Shown here piece by piece: positions 33,607-44,270 of a DNA stretch of 64,000 nucleotides. The DNA lies in the NCBI RefSeq assembly GCF_003315345.1, contig NZ_QNRO01000020.1, forward strand, positions 1 to 64,000, written 5' to 3'. The notes below the pieces were generated by a model, which saw only the letters and a program-made list of their open reading frames with translations, did not search any database and was not told the DNA's origin. The number at the start of each line of letters is the position of its first letter. Position 1 is the first letter of the stretch. The position numbers and the translations under genes were made by a program. The DNA comes from Marinobacter pelagius. GTDB taxonomy: Bacteria; Pseudomonadota; Gammaproteobacteria; Pseudomonadales; Oleiphilaceae.

Positions 33607-33620
33607 TTGATATACATCAA
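33607..33620. promoter_or_regulatory. FNR/Anr box
   Basis: TTGATATACATCAA is an exact match to the FNR/Anr consensus TTGAT-N4-ATCAA. It lies 145 bases before the solute-binding-protein ATG and 20 bases after the aldo/keto reductase stop, so it most likely controls the downstream gene in response to oxygen limitation. Spacing to the transcription start is unknown. Confidence 0.65.
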
Positions 33621-33764
33621 CCGCCTACAAACTGTTACGGAATTTTCCACCTTAGTCCCATTGTTGGCTTTATGATCTGCGTTGACACTTACGTGCGCGT
33701 AAAAACAACAATCAGAAATCATCTTTCACCGTACCGGTGATATTGCTTCTGGAGGCCAACTTCC

Positions 33765-35015
33765 ATGACTTTGAGAAAAGTCCTGTTTTCGGCGTGCCTG
33801 CTCATGCTGGCAAGCTCTACTGTCTATGCTGAAACCCTAAAGATCGGGCTGAACTACCCTCAGACCGGGCGCTACAAGGACCAGGGGCTGCAACAGCGGC
33901 TCGGCGCCTTTCTGGCCGTGGATGAAATCAACAAGGCCGGCGGCGTGATGGGACAGCCGCTGGAGCTGGTCATCCGCAACACCCGGGGCGAACCCAAGCA
34001 GGGGGCGGAAAACACCGCCGAACTGATTGACCGGGAAGGCGCGAAGATGGTGTTCGGTGGCGTATCCAGTGCCGTAGCCATTGCCTCGGGCAAGGCTGCC
34101 CGCGACCGGGATACGATCTACTTCGGCACCCTCACCTACTCCAATGCCACTACTGGCGCCGAAGGCCACGAGTACATGTTCCGTGAGCCCTACAACGCCT
34201 GGATGACCGCCAAGGCGTTGAGTCAGTACCTCAGCCGTAACCATGCCAATGAAGAGTACTTCTACATCACCGCCGATTACACTTGGGGCTGGTCCGTCGA
34301 GGAATCCGTGCGCAAGTTCTCAGGCACCGAGGACACCAACGCTCACCAGGGCGTGAAGACCCCGTTCCCCCGCGCGCTGATCTCGGATTTCCGCAGCGCC
34401 TTGGAGCAGGCCATGGCCAGTGACGCCAAGGTCCTGATGCTGGTGCTGTTCGGTGATGACATGGTCCGGGCCCTGAACGTGGCTTACGAGATGGGCGTTC
34501 TCGATAAAATGCAGGTTGTGGTGCCGAACCTGACCCTGGGCATGGCACGGCAGGTTGGCCCGACCATCATGTCCGGTATCGTCGGTGCATCACCCTGGGT
34601 CTGGAACCTGCCGTACGAGAAGAACTATGCCCGTGGCAAGGAATTTGTCGAAGCCTTCTCCCAACGCTACGAGATGCGCCCGTCCACCTCTGCCGCCTCG
34701 GCCTACAGCATCATTTACCAGTACAAGGACGCCGTGGAGCGTGCGGGTACTACCGACAGCAAATCCGTCATCCGGACCCTCGAGGGGCACCGCTACAGCC
34801 TGCTGAAAGACGAGCAGTACTGGCGCGAGTTTGACCACCAGAATGTCCAGACCGTGCACGTGGTGAAGATCAAGGACCGGAACACCATTGTGGCGGATGA
34901 GTACAGCTCGGATTACTTCGATATCATTGACTCCATGCCCGGAGACGAGGCCGCCCAGACCCGCGAGGAATGGGAAGAGCGCCGCCGGGAGGCCGGCAAA
35001 CCCACCAGCCTCTGA
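33765..35015 (+). CDS. Type 1 periplasmic substrate-binding protein of an ABC transporter
   Basis: The 416-residue product has a signal peptide (about residues 1-22, VYA) and a Peripla_BP_6 (branched-chain amino acid/amide type) domain starting LKIGLNYPQTGRYKDQG, with INKAGGVMGQPLELV and a typical YDA-like hinge region. The best-fitting substrates are amino acids, urea or amides. No permease or ATPase gene is next to it, so it is an orphan binder or a sensor-type protein. An FNR/Anr box lies upstream and a strong GC hairpin downstream (35047-35076). Confidence 0.85.
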   Translation: MTLRKVLFSACLLMLASSTVYAETLKIGLNYPQTGRYKDQGLQQRLGAFLAVDEINKAGGVMGQPLELVIRNTRGEPKQGAENTAELIDREGAKMVFGGVSSAVAIASGKAARDRDTIYFGTLTYSNATTGAEGHEYMFREPYNAWMTAKALSQYLSRNHANEEYFYITADYTWGWSVEESVRKFSGTEDTNAHQGVKTPFPRALISDFRSALEQAMASDAKVLMLVLFGDDMVRALNVAYEMGVLDKMQVVVPNLTLGMARQVGPTIMSGIVGASPWVWNLPYEKNYARGKEFVEAFSQRYEMRPSTSAASAYSIIYQYKDAVERAGTTDSKSVIRTLEGHRYSLLKDEQYWREFDHQNVQTVHVVKIKDRNTIVADEYSSDYFDIIDSMPGDEAAQTREEWEERRREAGKPTSL

Positions 35016-35046
35016 ATCCGGGACTGATTCTTTCCCCGCAACACCT

Positions 35047-35076
35047 CATCGGACGGAGCACCAGCTCCGTCCGATG
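35047..35076 (+). terminator. Hairpin after the binding-protein gene
   Basis: CATCGGACGGAGC and GCTCCGTCCGATG form a 13-bp GC-rich stem with a four-base loop. A C-run rather than a T-run follows, so termination is likely but not certain. Confidence 0.6.
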
Positions 35077-35198
35077 CTCCCGCACTCCCCCCCCCCGCTC
35101 GATATTCCGTTAAGTCGTTAAAAAGCTGCAGAACACTTCCCGAACCACTAAACTCGTTGCAGGTAAGATAGGTTCAAAACGCAGGAGGCTCCGGAATA

Positions 35199-36740
35199 AT
35201 GACAAGGAAGCAGGATGACTTCGATGTGGTGGTCGTTGGCGGTGGCGTCAACGGTACCGGCATCGCCATGGACGCCGCCGGCCGGGGGCTGACGGTCCTG
35301 CTGTGCGAAATGAACGACCTTGCCTCGGCAACGTCGTCCTCCAGCAGCAAGCTCATCCACGGCGGGCTGCGGTATCTTGAACACTACGAATTCCGCCTGG
35401 TGCGCGAAGCCCTGGCAGAGCGCGAAGCCCTGCTGCGGAACTCGCCCCACATCATGTGGCCCATGCGCTTTCGCCTGCCCCACCGGCCCCACCTGCGCCC
35501 GGCCTGGATGATCCGTACCGGACTCTTCCTGTACGACCACCTGGCCAAGCGGGAACTGCTGCCGGGCTCCCGCGCCATCAGCTTCGATGTCAGCGATCCG
35601 CTCAAACCGGAGATCACCCGCGGCTTCGAATACTCCGATGGCTGGGTGGATGACGCCCGGCTGGTGGTCCTGACCGCTCGCAAGGCACAACAATGCGGTG
35701 CCACCATTCTGCCCCGGACCGAATGTGTCAGGGCAGACCGGGGTGCTGACCACTGGAACGTCATCCTCCGCAACACCCTCGATGGAAGTGAGCGCACGGT
35801 CACCGCCAGGGTGGTGGTCAACGCCACCGGCCCCTGGGTCAGCCGGCTGTTCCGGGAAACCCTGTCGATGCAGGCGCCGAAAATGATCCGCATGGTCAAG
35901 GGCAGCCACATCGTGGTGCCCCGGCTCAACAAGGACACGGAGGCCTACATCCTGCAGAACGAAGACGACCGCATCGTGTTCGTCATCCCTTACGAGGACA
36001 AGTTCTCGCTGGTGGGCACAACGGATGTGGATTACGAGGGTGATCCCCGGGAGGCGAAAATTTCCCCGGAGGAAACACGCTACCTCCTGAAAATCGTCGA
36101 TGATTATTTCAAGCGGCAGCTGTCGCCCGAGGACGTCGTCTGGTCCTATTCCGGGGTGCGGCCGTTGATGGACGACGAGCAGGGAGACGCCCAGAAGGCA
36201 TCAAGGGACTATTCCTTCGAGGTGAACCGCGAGAAGGACCAGGCTCCCCTGATTTCCGTCTTCGGAGGCAAGATCACGACCTACCGGAAGCTGGCCGAGG
36301 CGGCTACCGACAAGCTGTGCCAGTTCTTCCCGGATGTTGGAAAACCCTGGACCCGGAACGCGGTGTTGCCAGGTGGTGACTTCGACAATCACGAATCCCT
36401 CAGCCGAAAACTCCAGTCCGACTTCCCCTGGCTGGCACCGGACATTATCAGCCGTTATGTGCGGACCTACGGCACGGCCGCCTACCGCTTCCTCAGTGAC
36501 TGCCGTTCCATGGAAGACCTCGGGGTATGCTTCAGCGGAAACCTCTACCGGGTCGAGGTGGACTACCTGGTCCGGGAAGAATGGGCCATGACATCAGAGG
36601 ATATTCTCTGGCGCCGGACCAAACAGGGCCTGTTTGCCAGCGAAGCGGATGTCCAGGTACTGGAACAGTACCTGAGCCAACAACGGCAGGAACAGCAAGT
36701 GACGCAGACGTCAGACCAGCCGGTACCTGCCGGTCACTGA
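35199..36740 (+). CDS. glpD: Aerobic glycerol-3-phosphate dehydrogenase
   Basis: GlpD oxidises glycerol-3-phosphate to dihydroxyacetone phosphate and feeds electrons to quinone at the inner membrane. The 513-residue protein begins with an FAD-binding Rossmann motif (VVVGGGVNGTGIAMDAAGRG, residues about 11-30), continues with the DAO domain (SSKLIHGGLRYLE, VNATGPW, GGKITTYRKLAE) and the C-terminal GlpD cap. A strong AGGAGG site precedes the ATG. No glpK, glpF or glpR is next to it. The end overlaps the convergent uracil-DNA-glycosylase-like gene by seven bases. Confidence 0.95.
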   Translation: MTRKQDDFDVVVVGGGVNGTGIAMDAAGRGLTVLLCEMNDLASATSSSSSKLIHGGLRYLEHYEFRLVREALAEREALLRNSPHIMWPMRFRLPHRPHLRPAWMIRTGLFLYDHLAKRELLPGSRAISFDVSDPLKPEITRGFEYSDGWVDDARLVVLTARKAQQCGATILPRTECVRADRGADHWNVILRNTLDGSERTVTARVVVNATGPWVSRLFRETLSMQAPKMIRMVKGSHIVVPRLNKDTEAYILQNEDDRIVFVIPYEDKFSLVGTTDVDYEGDPREAKISPEETRYLLKIVDDYFKRQLSPEDVVWSYSGVRPLMDDEQGDAQKASRDYSFEVNREKDQAPLISVFGGKITTYRKLAEAATDKLCQFFPDVGKPWTRNAVLPGGDFDNHESLSRKLQSDFPWLAPDIISRYVRTYGTAAYRFLSDCRSMEDLGVCFSGNLYRVEVDYLVREEWAMTSEDILWRRTKQGLFASEADVQVLEQYLSQQRQEQQVTQTSDQPVPAGH

Positions 36741-37345
36741 CCGTCATCGCTGCCGAGCACCTCGGCAATCCGTGCCTGCATCGCCGGCACCACCTCCTGC
36801 TCGAACCACGGGTTGTTCCTCAACCAGCGATTATTGCGGGGGCTGGGGTGCGGCATGGGGATGATCTCGGGCCAGTGTTGCTGCCAGGCCCGGACATTCT
36901 CCGTGACTGACCGTTTTCGGCTGCCAAGGTGCCAGGCATGGGCGTATTGCCCGATCAGGAGGGTGAGCCGGATGTCCGGCAGGCGGGCCAGAAGAGCTTG
37001 CCGCCAGGCGTCAGCACACTCCGGGCGCGGCGGCAGATCGCCGGATTTGCCGGTGCCCGGATAGCAAAAGCCCATGGGCAGGATCGCCATTTTCTGTTCG
37101 TCGTAGAAGGTATCCCGGGTCACTCCCATCCATTGCCGGAGCCGGTCCCCGCTGGGATCATTGAACGGCAGGCCGGTTTCGTGGACCTGCCGCCCTGGCG
37201 CCTGGCCGACTACCAGAAGCCGCGATGATTCGCTCAACTGGATCACCGGCCGGGGGCCCAGTGGCAGGACATCCTTACAGATGGTGCAGGCACGCACTCG
37301 CCTGACCAGCTCATCAAATGACAATCTGTCCAGATCCTCCGCCAT
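36734..37345 (-). CDS. Uracil-DNA glycosylase family protein
   Basis: The 203-residue product has the UDG-superfamily fold: VVGQAPGRQVHETGLPFND near residues 45-63 as motif A and PHPSPRNNRW near residue 170 as motif B. It belongs to the COG1573-like group. The four cysteines that hold an Fe-S cluster in family 4/5 enzymes are not all evident; one CTIC pair lies near residue 17. It might remove uracil or another damaged base. It converges on glpD with a seven-base overlap. Confidence 0.82.
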   Translation of the reverse strand: MAEDLDRLSFDELVRRVRACTICKDVLPLGPRPVIQLSESSRLLVVGQAPGRQVHETGLPFNDPSGDRLRQWMGVTRDTFYDEQKMAILPMGFCYPGTGKSGDLPPRPECADAWRQALLARLPDIRLTLLIGQYAHAWHLGSRKRSVTENVRAWQQHWPEIIPMPHPSPRNNRWLRNNPWFEQEVVPAMQARIAEVLGSDDGQ

Positions 37346-37371
37346 GTCAGCCGCCTGTTATCCGAATAGGG

Positions 37372-38337
37372 TCAGACCTCCGGGTTACCCAACGCCTCGG
37401 CGGCCCCGAGCAAGCCGGTGTAGGGCTCCGTCACCACGTATACCGGCGTGTATTCGAGTAACGGCCGCATACGGCCCTTATCCTCGAATCCGTTACGGAA
37501 CGGGCTCTCCAGAAAGAAGTCCAGGAATCTCGGCAGTATGCCTCCGCACAGATACACCCCGCCCAGGCTGCCCAGGGTCAGAACGCCGTTGCCTGCGGTA
37601 CGGCCCAGGATCTCACAGAAATGCCGGAGCGTTTCCCGCGCCAGGAGTTCGTTGTCACCCGTGGCTGCCGCCGTGATTTTCTCCGGAGCATCCAGCGGGG
37701 CAGTAACCCCCCTTATCTCGGCGTGGGCCTGGTAGAGGTTGAGCAGGCCCTGACCGCACAGGATCCGCTCCACCGAAACCCGTCCGAAGCGGGCCTTGAG
37801 AATACGGAGAATGTCCATCTCGAGATCATCCGTGGGGGCAAAATCTACGTGGCCGCCCTCGGTCATCAGCGGCACCCATCCCTTCTTGATCGGTACAAGC
37901 CCTGACACCCCCAGACCGGTACCCGGCCCCATCACCAGGCGCGGCCGGCGTGGATCGCCCGGGCCACCGCACACGTGCACCAGGTTGGCCTCGGACACGT
38001 GGGGCACACCAAGTGCCATGGCGGTAAAATCATTGATCACCTTGAAGGCGGACCAGCCGAACTGCTGGCGAACTTCTTCGGTATCAAACCGCCAGTGGTT
38101 GTTGGTCATCCGTATCTGCGTGCCTCGAACCGGCGAGGCCACAGCCAGGCAGGCCTGGCTGACGGATTGGACACCGACCTTCTGCAGGTAGTCAACGACC
38201 GCCTGATCAAGGTTATCGTAATCGCCGCAGGCCAGAACTTCGATGGCCTGCGGCCGGACATCGCCCTGCTCCACCAGGGCGAAACGCGCGTTGGTACCCC
38301 CGATATCGCCAACCAGGGAATAGTGTTTTGCCGTCAT
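37372..38337 (-). CDS. glk: Glucokinase
   Basis: Glk phosphorylates glucose with ATP to glucose-6-phosphate. The 321-residue protein starts with the phosphate-binding [12 protein letters not shown] (about residues 10-21), and has the family motifs [11 protein letters not shown] and [11 protein letters not shown] and the catalytic-site [10 protein letters not shown]. Its ATG overlaps the edd stop (ATGA), so edd and glk are translated as a pair, linking glucose phosphorylation to the Entner-Doudoroff pathway. The stop sits in a GGGTCAGA half-element (37368-37375). Confidence 0.95.
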   Translation of the reverse strand: MTAKHYSLVGDIGGTNARFALVEQGDVRPQAIEVLACGDYDNLDQAVVDYLQKVGVQSVSQACLAVASPVRGTQIRMTNNHWRFDTEEVRQQFGWSAFKVINDFTAMALGVPHVSEANLVHVCGGPGDPRRPRLVMGPGTGLGVSGLVPIKKGWVPLMTEGGHVDFAPTDDLEMDILRILKARFGRVSVERILCGQGLLNLYQAHAEIRGVTAPLDAPEKITAAATGDNELLARETLRHFCEILGRTAGNGVLTLGSLGGVYLCGGILPRFLDFFLESPFRNGFEDKGRMRPLLEYTPVYVVTEPYTGLLGAAEALGNPEV

Positions 38338-40154
38338 GCGTCGTGGTTCCAGAAAAAGCTTGCGCCCTCTTCGGGGGTGCTGGCCGAGCGGCGCAACCAG
38401 CCAAACAACTCCCGTCCATAGCCGTAATGATACGCGGACAGGTCCGCTTTTGCAGACTCCCGGGCAGAGAATTCCTGCTCATCCACCCGGATTGACAGAG
38501 AGCCCTGCTCGGCATCGAGACAAATCACGTCGCCGTCACGAACCCGCGCGAGCGCTCCGCCATCCAGGGCTTCGGGGTATACGTGGATGGCCGCAGGCAC
38601 CTTGCCGGAGGCGCCGGACATACGGCCGTCGGTCACCAGGCCAACCTTGTAACCGCGATCCTGAAGCACACCAAGATAAGGCGTCAACTTGTGCAGCTCG
38701 GGCATGCCGTTGGCTTTCGGGCCCTGGAACCGGACCACCACGATGCAGTCCCTGTCCAGCTCACCCGCGTCGAAAGCGGCTTTCAGATCATTCTGATCGT
38801 TGAAGACCACCGCCGGTGCCTCGATCCGGTGATGCTCCGGTGCCACTGCCGACACCTTGATGACACCGCGGCCCAGGTTACCGTCCAGGACCTTGAGCCC
38901 GCCATTCGGCGCGAAGGGTTCGGAGGCGCTGCTGAGCACTTCCGGCCACTGGCTTTTCTCGACCGCCGGCTTCCAGACCAGCTTGTCGCCATCCAGCTCC
39001 GGCATCTGTGCATAACGTTCCAGGCCGTGGCCCACCACCGTCTCGACGTCGTTGTGCAGGTAGCCCCCATTCAGCAGTTCGCGGATCAGGTAGGGCGTGC
39101 CACCGGCCTCGTGGAAGGCATTCACGTCTTCCTGGCCGTTCGGATAGATCCGCGTCATCGACGGCACCACGGAGGACAGCTCCGCATAGTCGTTCCAGTC
39201 GATGATGATCCCGGCGGCACGAGCAATGGCGATCCAGTGAATGGTGTGGTTGGTGGAGCCACCGGTCACCAGTAGTGCCACCAGGGCGTTGACGATGGAT
39301 TTCTCGTCCACCATGTCACCCAGGCCCAGCTCGCCACCATGGGGCTTGGAAAGGCGGATCACCTGTTCCGTGGCCGCCCGGGTGAGCGCATCCCGCAGGG
39401 GCGTTCCGGGATTGACGAACGCGGCTCCGGGCAGATGCAGGCCCATCACCTCCACCAGCAGCTGGTTGCTGTTGGCGGTGCCATAGAAAGTACAGGTGCC
39501 GGGGCTGTGATAGGACTTGCTCTCGGCTTCCAGCAACTCGTCCTTACCGACTTTCCCCTCGGCATACAACTGACGGATCCGCTGCTTTTCCTTGTTGGGC
39601 AGACCGGAGGGCATGGGGCCCGCCGGCACCAGGACGGTAGGCAGGTAACCAAAGCTCAGCGAGCCGATCAGCAACCCCGGAACAATCTTGTCACAGATAC
39701 CGAGCAGCAAGGTGGCATCGAACATGTTGTGGCTGAGCGCCACGGCGGTGCTCATGGCAATGGTGTCCCGGGAGAAAAGACTGAGCTCCATGCCGGGCTG
39801 ACCCTGGGTCACGCCATCACACATGGCCGGCGTACCACCGGCAAACTGGGCCACCGAGCCCATGCCATGCGCAGCCTCGCGAATGATATCCGGGAACTTT
39901 TCATAGGGCTGGTGGGCCGAAAGCATATCGTTGTAGGCAGACACCATGGCCACGTTGGCCTTGTTCATGAACTTGAGGGTGTCCTTATCGGCCTGACTGC
40001 AGGCGGCGAAGCCGTGGGCGAGATTGCCGCAGGACAGGGAGCTTCGATGCGGTGACTGCGCTTTCAGGGCATTCATCCGGTCCAGGTAGTCCTGCCGGGT
40101 GGCGCGACTGCGCTCGATGATTCGCTGGGTGACCTTGTCAATGGTGGGATGCAT
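38334..40154 (-). CDS. edd: Phosphogluconate dehydratase
   Basis: Edd dehydrates 6-phosphogluconate to KDPG, the first dedicated Entner-Doudoroff step, using a 4Fe-4S cluster. The 606-residue product (start [12 protein letters not shown] at 40154) is a typical IlvD/Edd protein: [40 protein letters not shown] and the C-terminal [13 protein letters not shown]. It heads the edd-glk operon; its divergent promoter region shared with gap holds HexR-like sites. Confidence 0.96.
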   Translation of the reverse strand: MHPTIDKVTQRIIERSRATRQDYLDRMNALKAQSPHRSSLSCGNLAHGFAACSQADKDTLKFMNKANVAMVSAYNDMLSAHQPYEKFPDIIREAAHGMGSVAQFAGGTPAMCDGVTQGQPGMELSLFSRDTIAMSTAVALSHNMFDATLLLGICDKIVPGLLIGSLSFGYLPTVLVPAGPMPSGLPNKEKQRIRQLYAEGKVGKDELLEAESKSYHSPGTCTFYGTANSNQLLVEVMGLHLPGAAFVNPGTPLRDALTRAATEQVIRLSKPHGGELGLGDMVDEKSIVNALVALLVTGGSTNHTIHWIAIARAAGIIIDWNDYAELSSVVPSMTRIYPNGQEDVNAFHEAGGTPYLIRELLNGGYLHNDVETVVGHGLERYAQMPELDGDKLVWKPAVEKSQWPEVLSSASEPFAPNGGLKVLDGNLGRGVIKVSAVAPEHHRIEAPAVVFNDQNDLKAAFDAGELDRDCIVVVRFQGPKANGMPELHKLTPYLGVLQDRGYKVGLVTDGRMSGASGKVPAAIHVYPEALDGGALARVRDGDVICLDAEQGSLSIRVDEQEFSARESAKADLSAYHYGYGRELFGWLRRSASTPEEGASFFWNHDA

Positions 40155-40196
40155 GGCGAACTCCATTGCTTCATATATACGGTTGTCATTTATGGA

Positions 40197-40274
40197 TGTA
40201 ATTTTACTTACTTTTTTTGATCATTCCACCCAACAACGTTCATTTATCATTTTTTTGTTGTTATATTTACTACA
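40197..40274. promoter_or_regulatory. Two HexR-like operators between edd and gap
   Basis: TGTAATTTTACTTAC (40197-40211) and TGTTATATTTACTACA (40259-40274) resemble the AT-rich HexR palindrome (TGTAGTAATTTTACTACA-like). Each retains one good half-site. They flank the likely divergent promoters of edd and gap, and hexR itself is encoded 6 kb away, so HexR repression relieved by KDPG is the expected control. Confidence 0.6.
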
Positions 40275-40321
40275 TCTCAAGGAGCAATCGAACAACAAAC
40301 AGACAGAACAGGAGTCAAAAC

Positions 40322-41326
40322 ATGACTATCCGCATCGCTATCAACGGTTTCGGCCGCATTGGCCGCAACGTGCTCCGCGCACTTTATGAAAATAACTACC
40401 GGAATCAACTGCAGGTAGTGGCCATCAATGACCTCGGTGACGCGGAAACCAACGCCCATCTCCTCAAATACGACAGCGTACACGGGCGCTTTGACGGCGT
40501 CGTCAGCCACGACGCAGAATCCCTGACCGTGAACGGTGACCGGATTGCCATAACCGCTATCCGCAACCCGGAAGAACTGCCCTGGAAGGACTTCCACGTG
40601 GACGTGGTCTTTGAATGCACCGGGCTGTTCACCAACCGGGACAAGGCCGCAGCCCACCTGAGCGCCGGTGCCCGCAAAGTGATTATCTCGGCTCCCTCTC
40701 CCGATGCCGATGCCACAGTGGTTTATGGCGTGAACCACAACATCCTCGAAGCCGGGCATGATGTGATTTCCAATGCATCCTGCACCACCAACTGTCTGGC
40801 ACCCGTCGCAGAGGCCCTGCACAAGGCCGTCGGTATCGAGAGTGGCCTGATGACCACGATCCACTCCTACACCAATGACCAGAAACTCAGCGACGTGTAC
40901 CACAGCGATCTGTACCGGGCCCGTTCCGCCACCCAATCCATGATCCCTACCAAAACCGGCGCCGCAGCTGCTATTGGTAAGGTGATTCCGGAACTCGATG
41001 GTAAACTGGACGGGCTGGCGGTCCGCGTTCCTACCATCAATGTATCACTGGTGGATTTCGGCTTCATTGCCGGCCGGGACACCTCGGCTGAAGAGATCAA
41101 CGAAGCGGTGCGCTCGGCAGCAGAAAGTAACCCGATTCTGGGCTTCAACACCGAAAAACTGGTCAGCATCGATTTCAACCATAACGCGCTATCGAGCGTG
41201 TTTGACGCAAATCATACCCGGGTGCTTGGCCGTCATGTAAAAGTCATGGCCTGGTATGACAATGAGTGGGGCTTCTCCAACCGGATGCTCGACAACGCCA
41301 TCGCACTCGTCAAAGCCAGTCAGTAA
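40322..41326 (+). CDS. gap: Type I glyceraldehyde-3-phosphate dehydrogenase
   Basis: The enzyme oxidises glyceraldehyde-3-phosphate to 1,3-bisphosphoglycerate with NAD. The 334-residue product starts at [14 protein letters not shown] and has the catalytic [12 protein letters not shown] (Cys near residue 155) with the partner His in TIHSYTNDQ, and the C-terminal [12 protein letters not shown]. It is divergent from edd under HexR-like sites and lies 22 bases before pyk, forming a gap-pyk operon that carries triose phosphate from the Entner-Doudoroff pathway to pyruvate. The upstream in-frame extension to 40217 is not used: the ATG at 40322 has the family start. Confidence 0.95.
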   Translation: MTIRIAINGFGRIGRNVLRALYENNYRNQLQVVAINDLGDAETNAHLLKYDSVHGRFDGVVSHDAESLTVNGDRIAITAIRNPEELPWKDFHVDVVFECTGLFTNRDKAAAHLSAGARKVIISAPSPDADATVVYGVNHNILEAGHDVISNASCTTNCLAPVAEALHKAVGIESGLMTTIHSYTNDQKLSDVYHSDLYRARSATQSMIPTKTGAAAAIGKVIPELDGKLDGLAVRVPTINVSLVDFGFIAGRDTSAEEINEAVRSAAESNPILGFNTEKLVSIDFNHNALSSVFDANHTRVLGRHVKVMAWYDNEWGFSNRMLDNAIALVKASQ

Positions 41327-41348
41327 CCGAAACAAAGGAACAGATACC

Positions 41349-42797
41349 ATGCTCAGGCGTACCAAGATTGTCGCCACCCTAGGCCCTGCCACGGATACCC
41401 CGGAAGCCCTGGCCTCCATTATCAAGGCCGGCGTTGACGTGACCCGACTCAATTTCTCCCATGGCAGCGCCGATGAGCATATCGCCCGGGCCCGCCGGGT
41501 TCGCGAAGCGGCGGCCTCACAGGGGCGCTTCGTCGCCCTGCTGGCGGACCTGCAGGGACCAAAGCTGCGCATTGCCCGCTTTTCCGACAACAAGGTGTTC
41601 CTGGAAGCGGGCCAGAGATTCGTACTCGATGCCGCCATGGACAAGGAGGCAGGCACCTCCGAGCGGGTCGGCATTGACTACGAGCAGCTGATCTCGGATG
41701 TCGCCCCCGGCGATATCCTGGTGCTGGACGATGGCCGCATCGAAATGGAAGTGGAATCGGTAGACGATCACAGCATTACCTCTACGGTACTGATCGGCGG
41801 CCCGCTGTCGAACAACAAGGGGCTGAACAAGCGCGGCGGCGGCCTGTCCGCCGAGGCCCTGACCGAGAAGGACAAGCAGGACATCGTCACTGCCGCCAAA
41901 CTGGGCGCGGATTACGTGGCTGTCTCCTTTGTACGCACCGCCGAAGACATGCACATCGCCCGCAGGTTGCTGAGCGAGGCCGGCTCCGATGCCGGCCTGG
42001 TCGCCAAGATCGAGCGCGCCGAACTGGCCCATGACGAAGCCGCGCTGGATGCGGTGATCGAGGCCTCCGATGCGGTCATGGTGGCTCGTGGCGATCTGGC
42101 AGTGGAAATCGGCGACGCCGAGCTGGTGGGTGTACAGAAACACATCATCAACCGGGCACGGTCCCTGAACCGGGTCGTCATTACCGCCACCCAGATGATG
42201 GAGTCCATGATCACCAGCCCGATGCCGACCCGCGCCGAGGTATCGGATGTGGCCAACGCCGTCATGGATTACACCGATGCGGTCATGCTCTCGGCCGAGA
42301 CCGCGGTGGGCGACTACCCCACCGAGGCCGTCGAGGCCATGGTGCGAATCTGCCTGGGGGCGGAAAAACACCCTTCCATGCACCAGTCCAAGCACCGGAT
42401 CCACGAAAGCATGGAACATGTCGACGAGGCGATTGCCCTGTCCGCCATGTACGCCGCCAACCACCTGAACGGCGTAACGGCGATCATCTGCATGACCGAA
42501 ACCGGGGCCACCCCGCGACTGATGTCCCGTATCAAGTCGAGCCTGCCGATATTCGCCTTCTCCCGCCACCACACCACCCAGCACCGGGTGGTACTGTTCC
42601 GGGGCGTCCAGACGGTGCCCTTCGATTCCGCCAGGATTCCGAACGAACAGACCAACGCCCTGGCCGTGGCCCAGCTGGTCGAGCGAGGCGTGGTCAATGA
42701 CGGGGATCTGGTGGTGATCACCAAGGGTGATTACGTCAATGCCCAGGGTGGCACCAACACCATGAAGATCGTGCGGGTCGGATCAGACATTCGCTGA
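41349..42797 (+). CDS. pyk: Pyruvate kinase
   Basis: The enzyme makes pyruvate and ATP from phosphoenolpyruvate. The 482-residue product starts [15 protein letters not shown], has the K-R-D active-site segments, the pyruvate-kinase signature [14 protein letters not shown] and [12 protein letters not shown], and the C-terminal allosteric domain. It is of the PykA (type II) kind. The start is set at ATG 41349 after AAAGGAA. It follows gap and ends in a strong terminator. Confidence 0.95.
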   Translation: MLRRTKIVATLGPATDTPEALASIIKAGVDVTRLNFSHGSADEHIARARRVREAAASQGRFVALLADLQGPKLRIARFSDNKVFLEAGQRFVLDAAMDKEAGTSERVGIDYEQLISDVAPGDILVLDDGRIEMEVESVDDHSITSTVLIGGPLSNNKGLNKRGGGLSAEALTEKDKQDIVTAAKLGADYVAVSFVRTAEDMHIARRLLSEAGSDAGLVAKIERAELAHDEAALDAVIEASDAVMVARGDLAVEIGDAELVGVQKHIINRARSLNRVVITATQMMESMITSPMPTRAEVSDVANAVMDYTDAVMLSAETAVGDYPTEAVEAMVRICLGAEKHPSMHQSKHRIHESMEHVDEAIALSAMYAANHLNGVTAIICMTETGATPRLMSRIKSSLPIFAFSRHHTTQHRVVLFRGVQTVPFDSARIPNEQTNALAVAQLVERGVVNDGDLVVITKGDYVNAQGGTNTMKIVRVGSDIR

Positions 42798-42811
42798 TCA
42801 CCCGCAGACAC

Positions 42812-42844
42812 AAAAAAGCCCACCTGGACACGGTGGGCTTTTTA
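42812..42844 (+). terminator. Terminator after pyk
   Basis: AAAAAAGCCCACC and GGTGGGCTTTTT form a long stem with a seven-base loop, with T-runs in both directions. It should stop gap-pyk transcription and also the convergent eda transcript. Confidence 0.92.
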
Positions 42845-42860
42845 GTGGGCCAGCTCCAAC

Positions 42861-43508
42861 TCAGAGGCCGGCCAGACTCTGCCGGGCAATGTCGGTCACC
42901 CTGCCCCAGTCCTTTTCTGCGATCGCATCAGCCGGTGTCAGCCAGGAGCCACCAACCGCCTTCACGTTATCCAGGGCCAGATAATCCTTGGCCGTCATGC
43001 GATTGATCCCGCCGGTCGGGCAGAACATCACATCCGGGAAGGGGCCGGCGAATGCTTTCAATGCCGGCCGGCCTCCGGCCACCTCGGCCGGGAAGAACTT
43101 GAATTCCCGGTAGCCAAACGCGTAGCCCATCATCAGCTCGGAGACGGTGGCAATCCCGGGCAGAAGCGGCGCCTGGGAGGTAACACCAAACTCCAGGATT
43201 GCCTCGGTCACACCCGGCGTGATTACGAACTGGGCGCCCGCCGATTCCACCTGACGGTACTGGGCAATACTGGTGACCGTCCCGGCCCCCACCCAGGCAT
43301 CAGGAATAGCCTTGCGTACTTGCTCGATGGCGCGCACCCCGTGCTCGGTGCGCAGGGTAATTTCCAGCACCCGGATTCCGCCGTCCACCAGTGCCTGGCA
43401 AAGTGGAATGGCATCGTCCGGGTCGTTGATCGCAATAACGGGCACCAGGGGGCAAGCATTGAGAACGGCCTGAACCCTGTCCCGGTGATAGTCCGATAGT
43501 TGATTCAT
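42861..43508 (-). CDS. eda: KDPG aldolase
   Basis: Eda splits 2-keto-3-deoxy-6-phosphogluconate into pyruvate and glyceraldehyde-3-phosphate. The 215-residue TIM-barrel protein has the base Glu in LEITLRT, GAGTVTS and the Schiff-base Lys in EFKFFPAE near residue 135. It is the last gene of the zwf-pgl-eda operon, 42 bases after pgl with a GGAGA ribosome site, and ends at the bidirectional pyk terminator. Confidence 0.95.
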   Translation of the reverse strand: MNQLSDYHRDRVQAVLNACPLVPVIAINDPDDAIPLCQALVDGGIRVLEITLRTEHGVRAIEQVRKAIPDAWVGAGTVTSIAQYRQVESAGAQFVITPGVTEAILEFGVTSQAPLLPGIATVSELMMGYAFGYREFKFFPAEVAGGRPALKAFAGPFPDVMFCPTGGINRMTAKDYLALDNVKAVGGSWLTPADAIAEKDWGRVTDIARQSLAGL

Positions 43509-43550
43509 CTGTTATCTCCAGAATTCTTGCAAGACGGGATGTCAGAGCCG

Positions 43551-44270
43551 TCACGGGCTCCAGAAAATTTGCAGCCCCGATTTCAGAAAGCCTCGAATCG
43601 GCATGGCCATCACCTCATCCGGCTTTGAGACAGCCTTTTCCAGCGTCTCCAGCTTGTCCGCACCCTTGAGGTGCAAGGCGGTGAAGCGGGCTTCCGCCAG
43701 CACCGGGTAGGTCAGCGTGATCCGCCGCTGGGCTTGTGAGGGCGGCGTCATGGGGGCCACTATCTCGGGATTGGAAGTGTCCATGGCCCGCGGTAGTTCC
43801 GGCGCGTCCGGGAACAGCGAGGCAGTATGGCCATCGTTCCCCATCCCCAGGATCAGCACATCGATCGGCAGGGCCAGAGCCCGCAGCTCACGCTTGACGG
43901 CCTCAAGCCCCTCCTCCGGTGTTTCGCCCGGCTGCTTCAGGGACAGGAACCGCGCCCCGGCGGCGTAATTCTGAAGCAGATGCTCCTTGACCAGGGTGGT
44001 GTTGCTCGCCGGATCGCCTTCCGGGACCCAGCGCTCATCAGCCAAGAGGACATCCACCCGGCTCCAGTCCAGCGGCTTCTCCGACAAGACCCGGAAAAAA
44101 GGCAAAGGCGTGGAGCCGCCGGAAACCACCAGACTCGCCCGTGGCGCCTCTGCCAGGCGCTGCTCCAGAAACCGGCTCACCGCGTCTGCCAGCGACACGG
44201 CGACTTCCTCCGGCGTTTCACCGAAGCAGGACTGGACTCCTTCTGGAAACTCGATCTCAGGCATCTTCAT
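43551..44270 (-). CDS. pgl: 6-phosphogluconolactonase
   Basis: Pgl hydrolyses 6-phosphogluconolactone to 6-phosphogluconate. The 239-residue product is of the DevB/NagB-like type with [28 protein letters not shown] and [14 protein letters not shown]. It overlaps the zwf end by 14 bases (start could also be the next ATG two codons in) and precedes eda in the operon. Confidence 0.94.
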   Translation of the reverse strand: MKMPEIEFPEGVQSCFGETPEEVAVSLADAVSRFLEQRLAEAPRASLVVSGGSTPLPFFRVLSEKPLDWSRVDVLLADERWVPEGDPASNTTLVKEHLLQNYAAGARFLSLKQPGETPEEGLEAVKRELRALALPIDVLILGMGNDGHTASLFPDAPELPRAMDTSNPEIVAPMTPPSQAQRRITLTYPVLAEARFTALHLKGADKLETLEKAVSKPDEVMAMPIRGFLKSGLQIFWSP

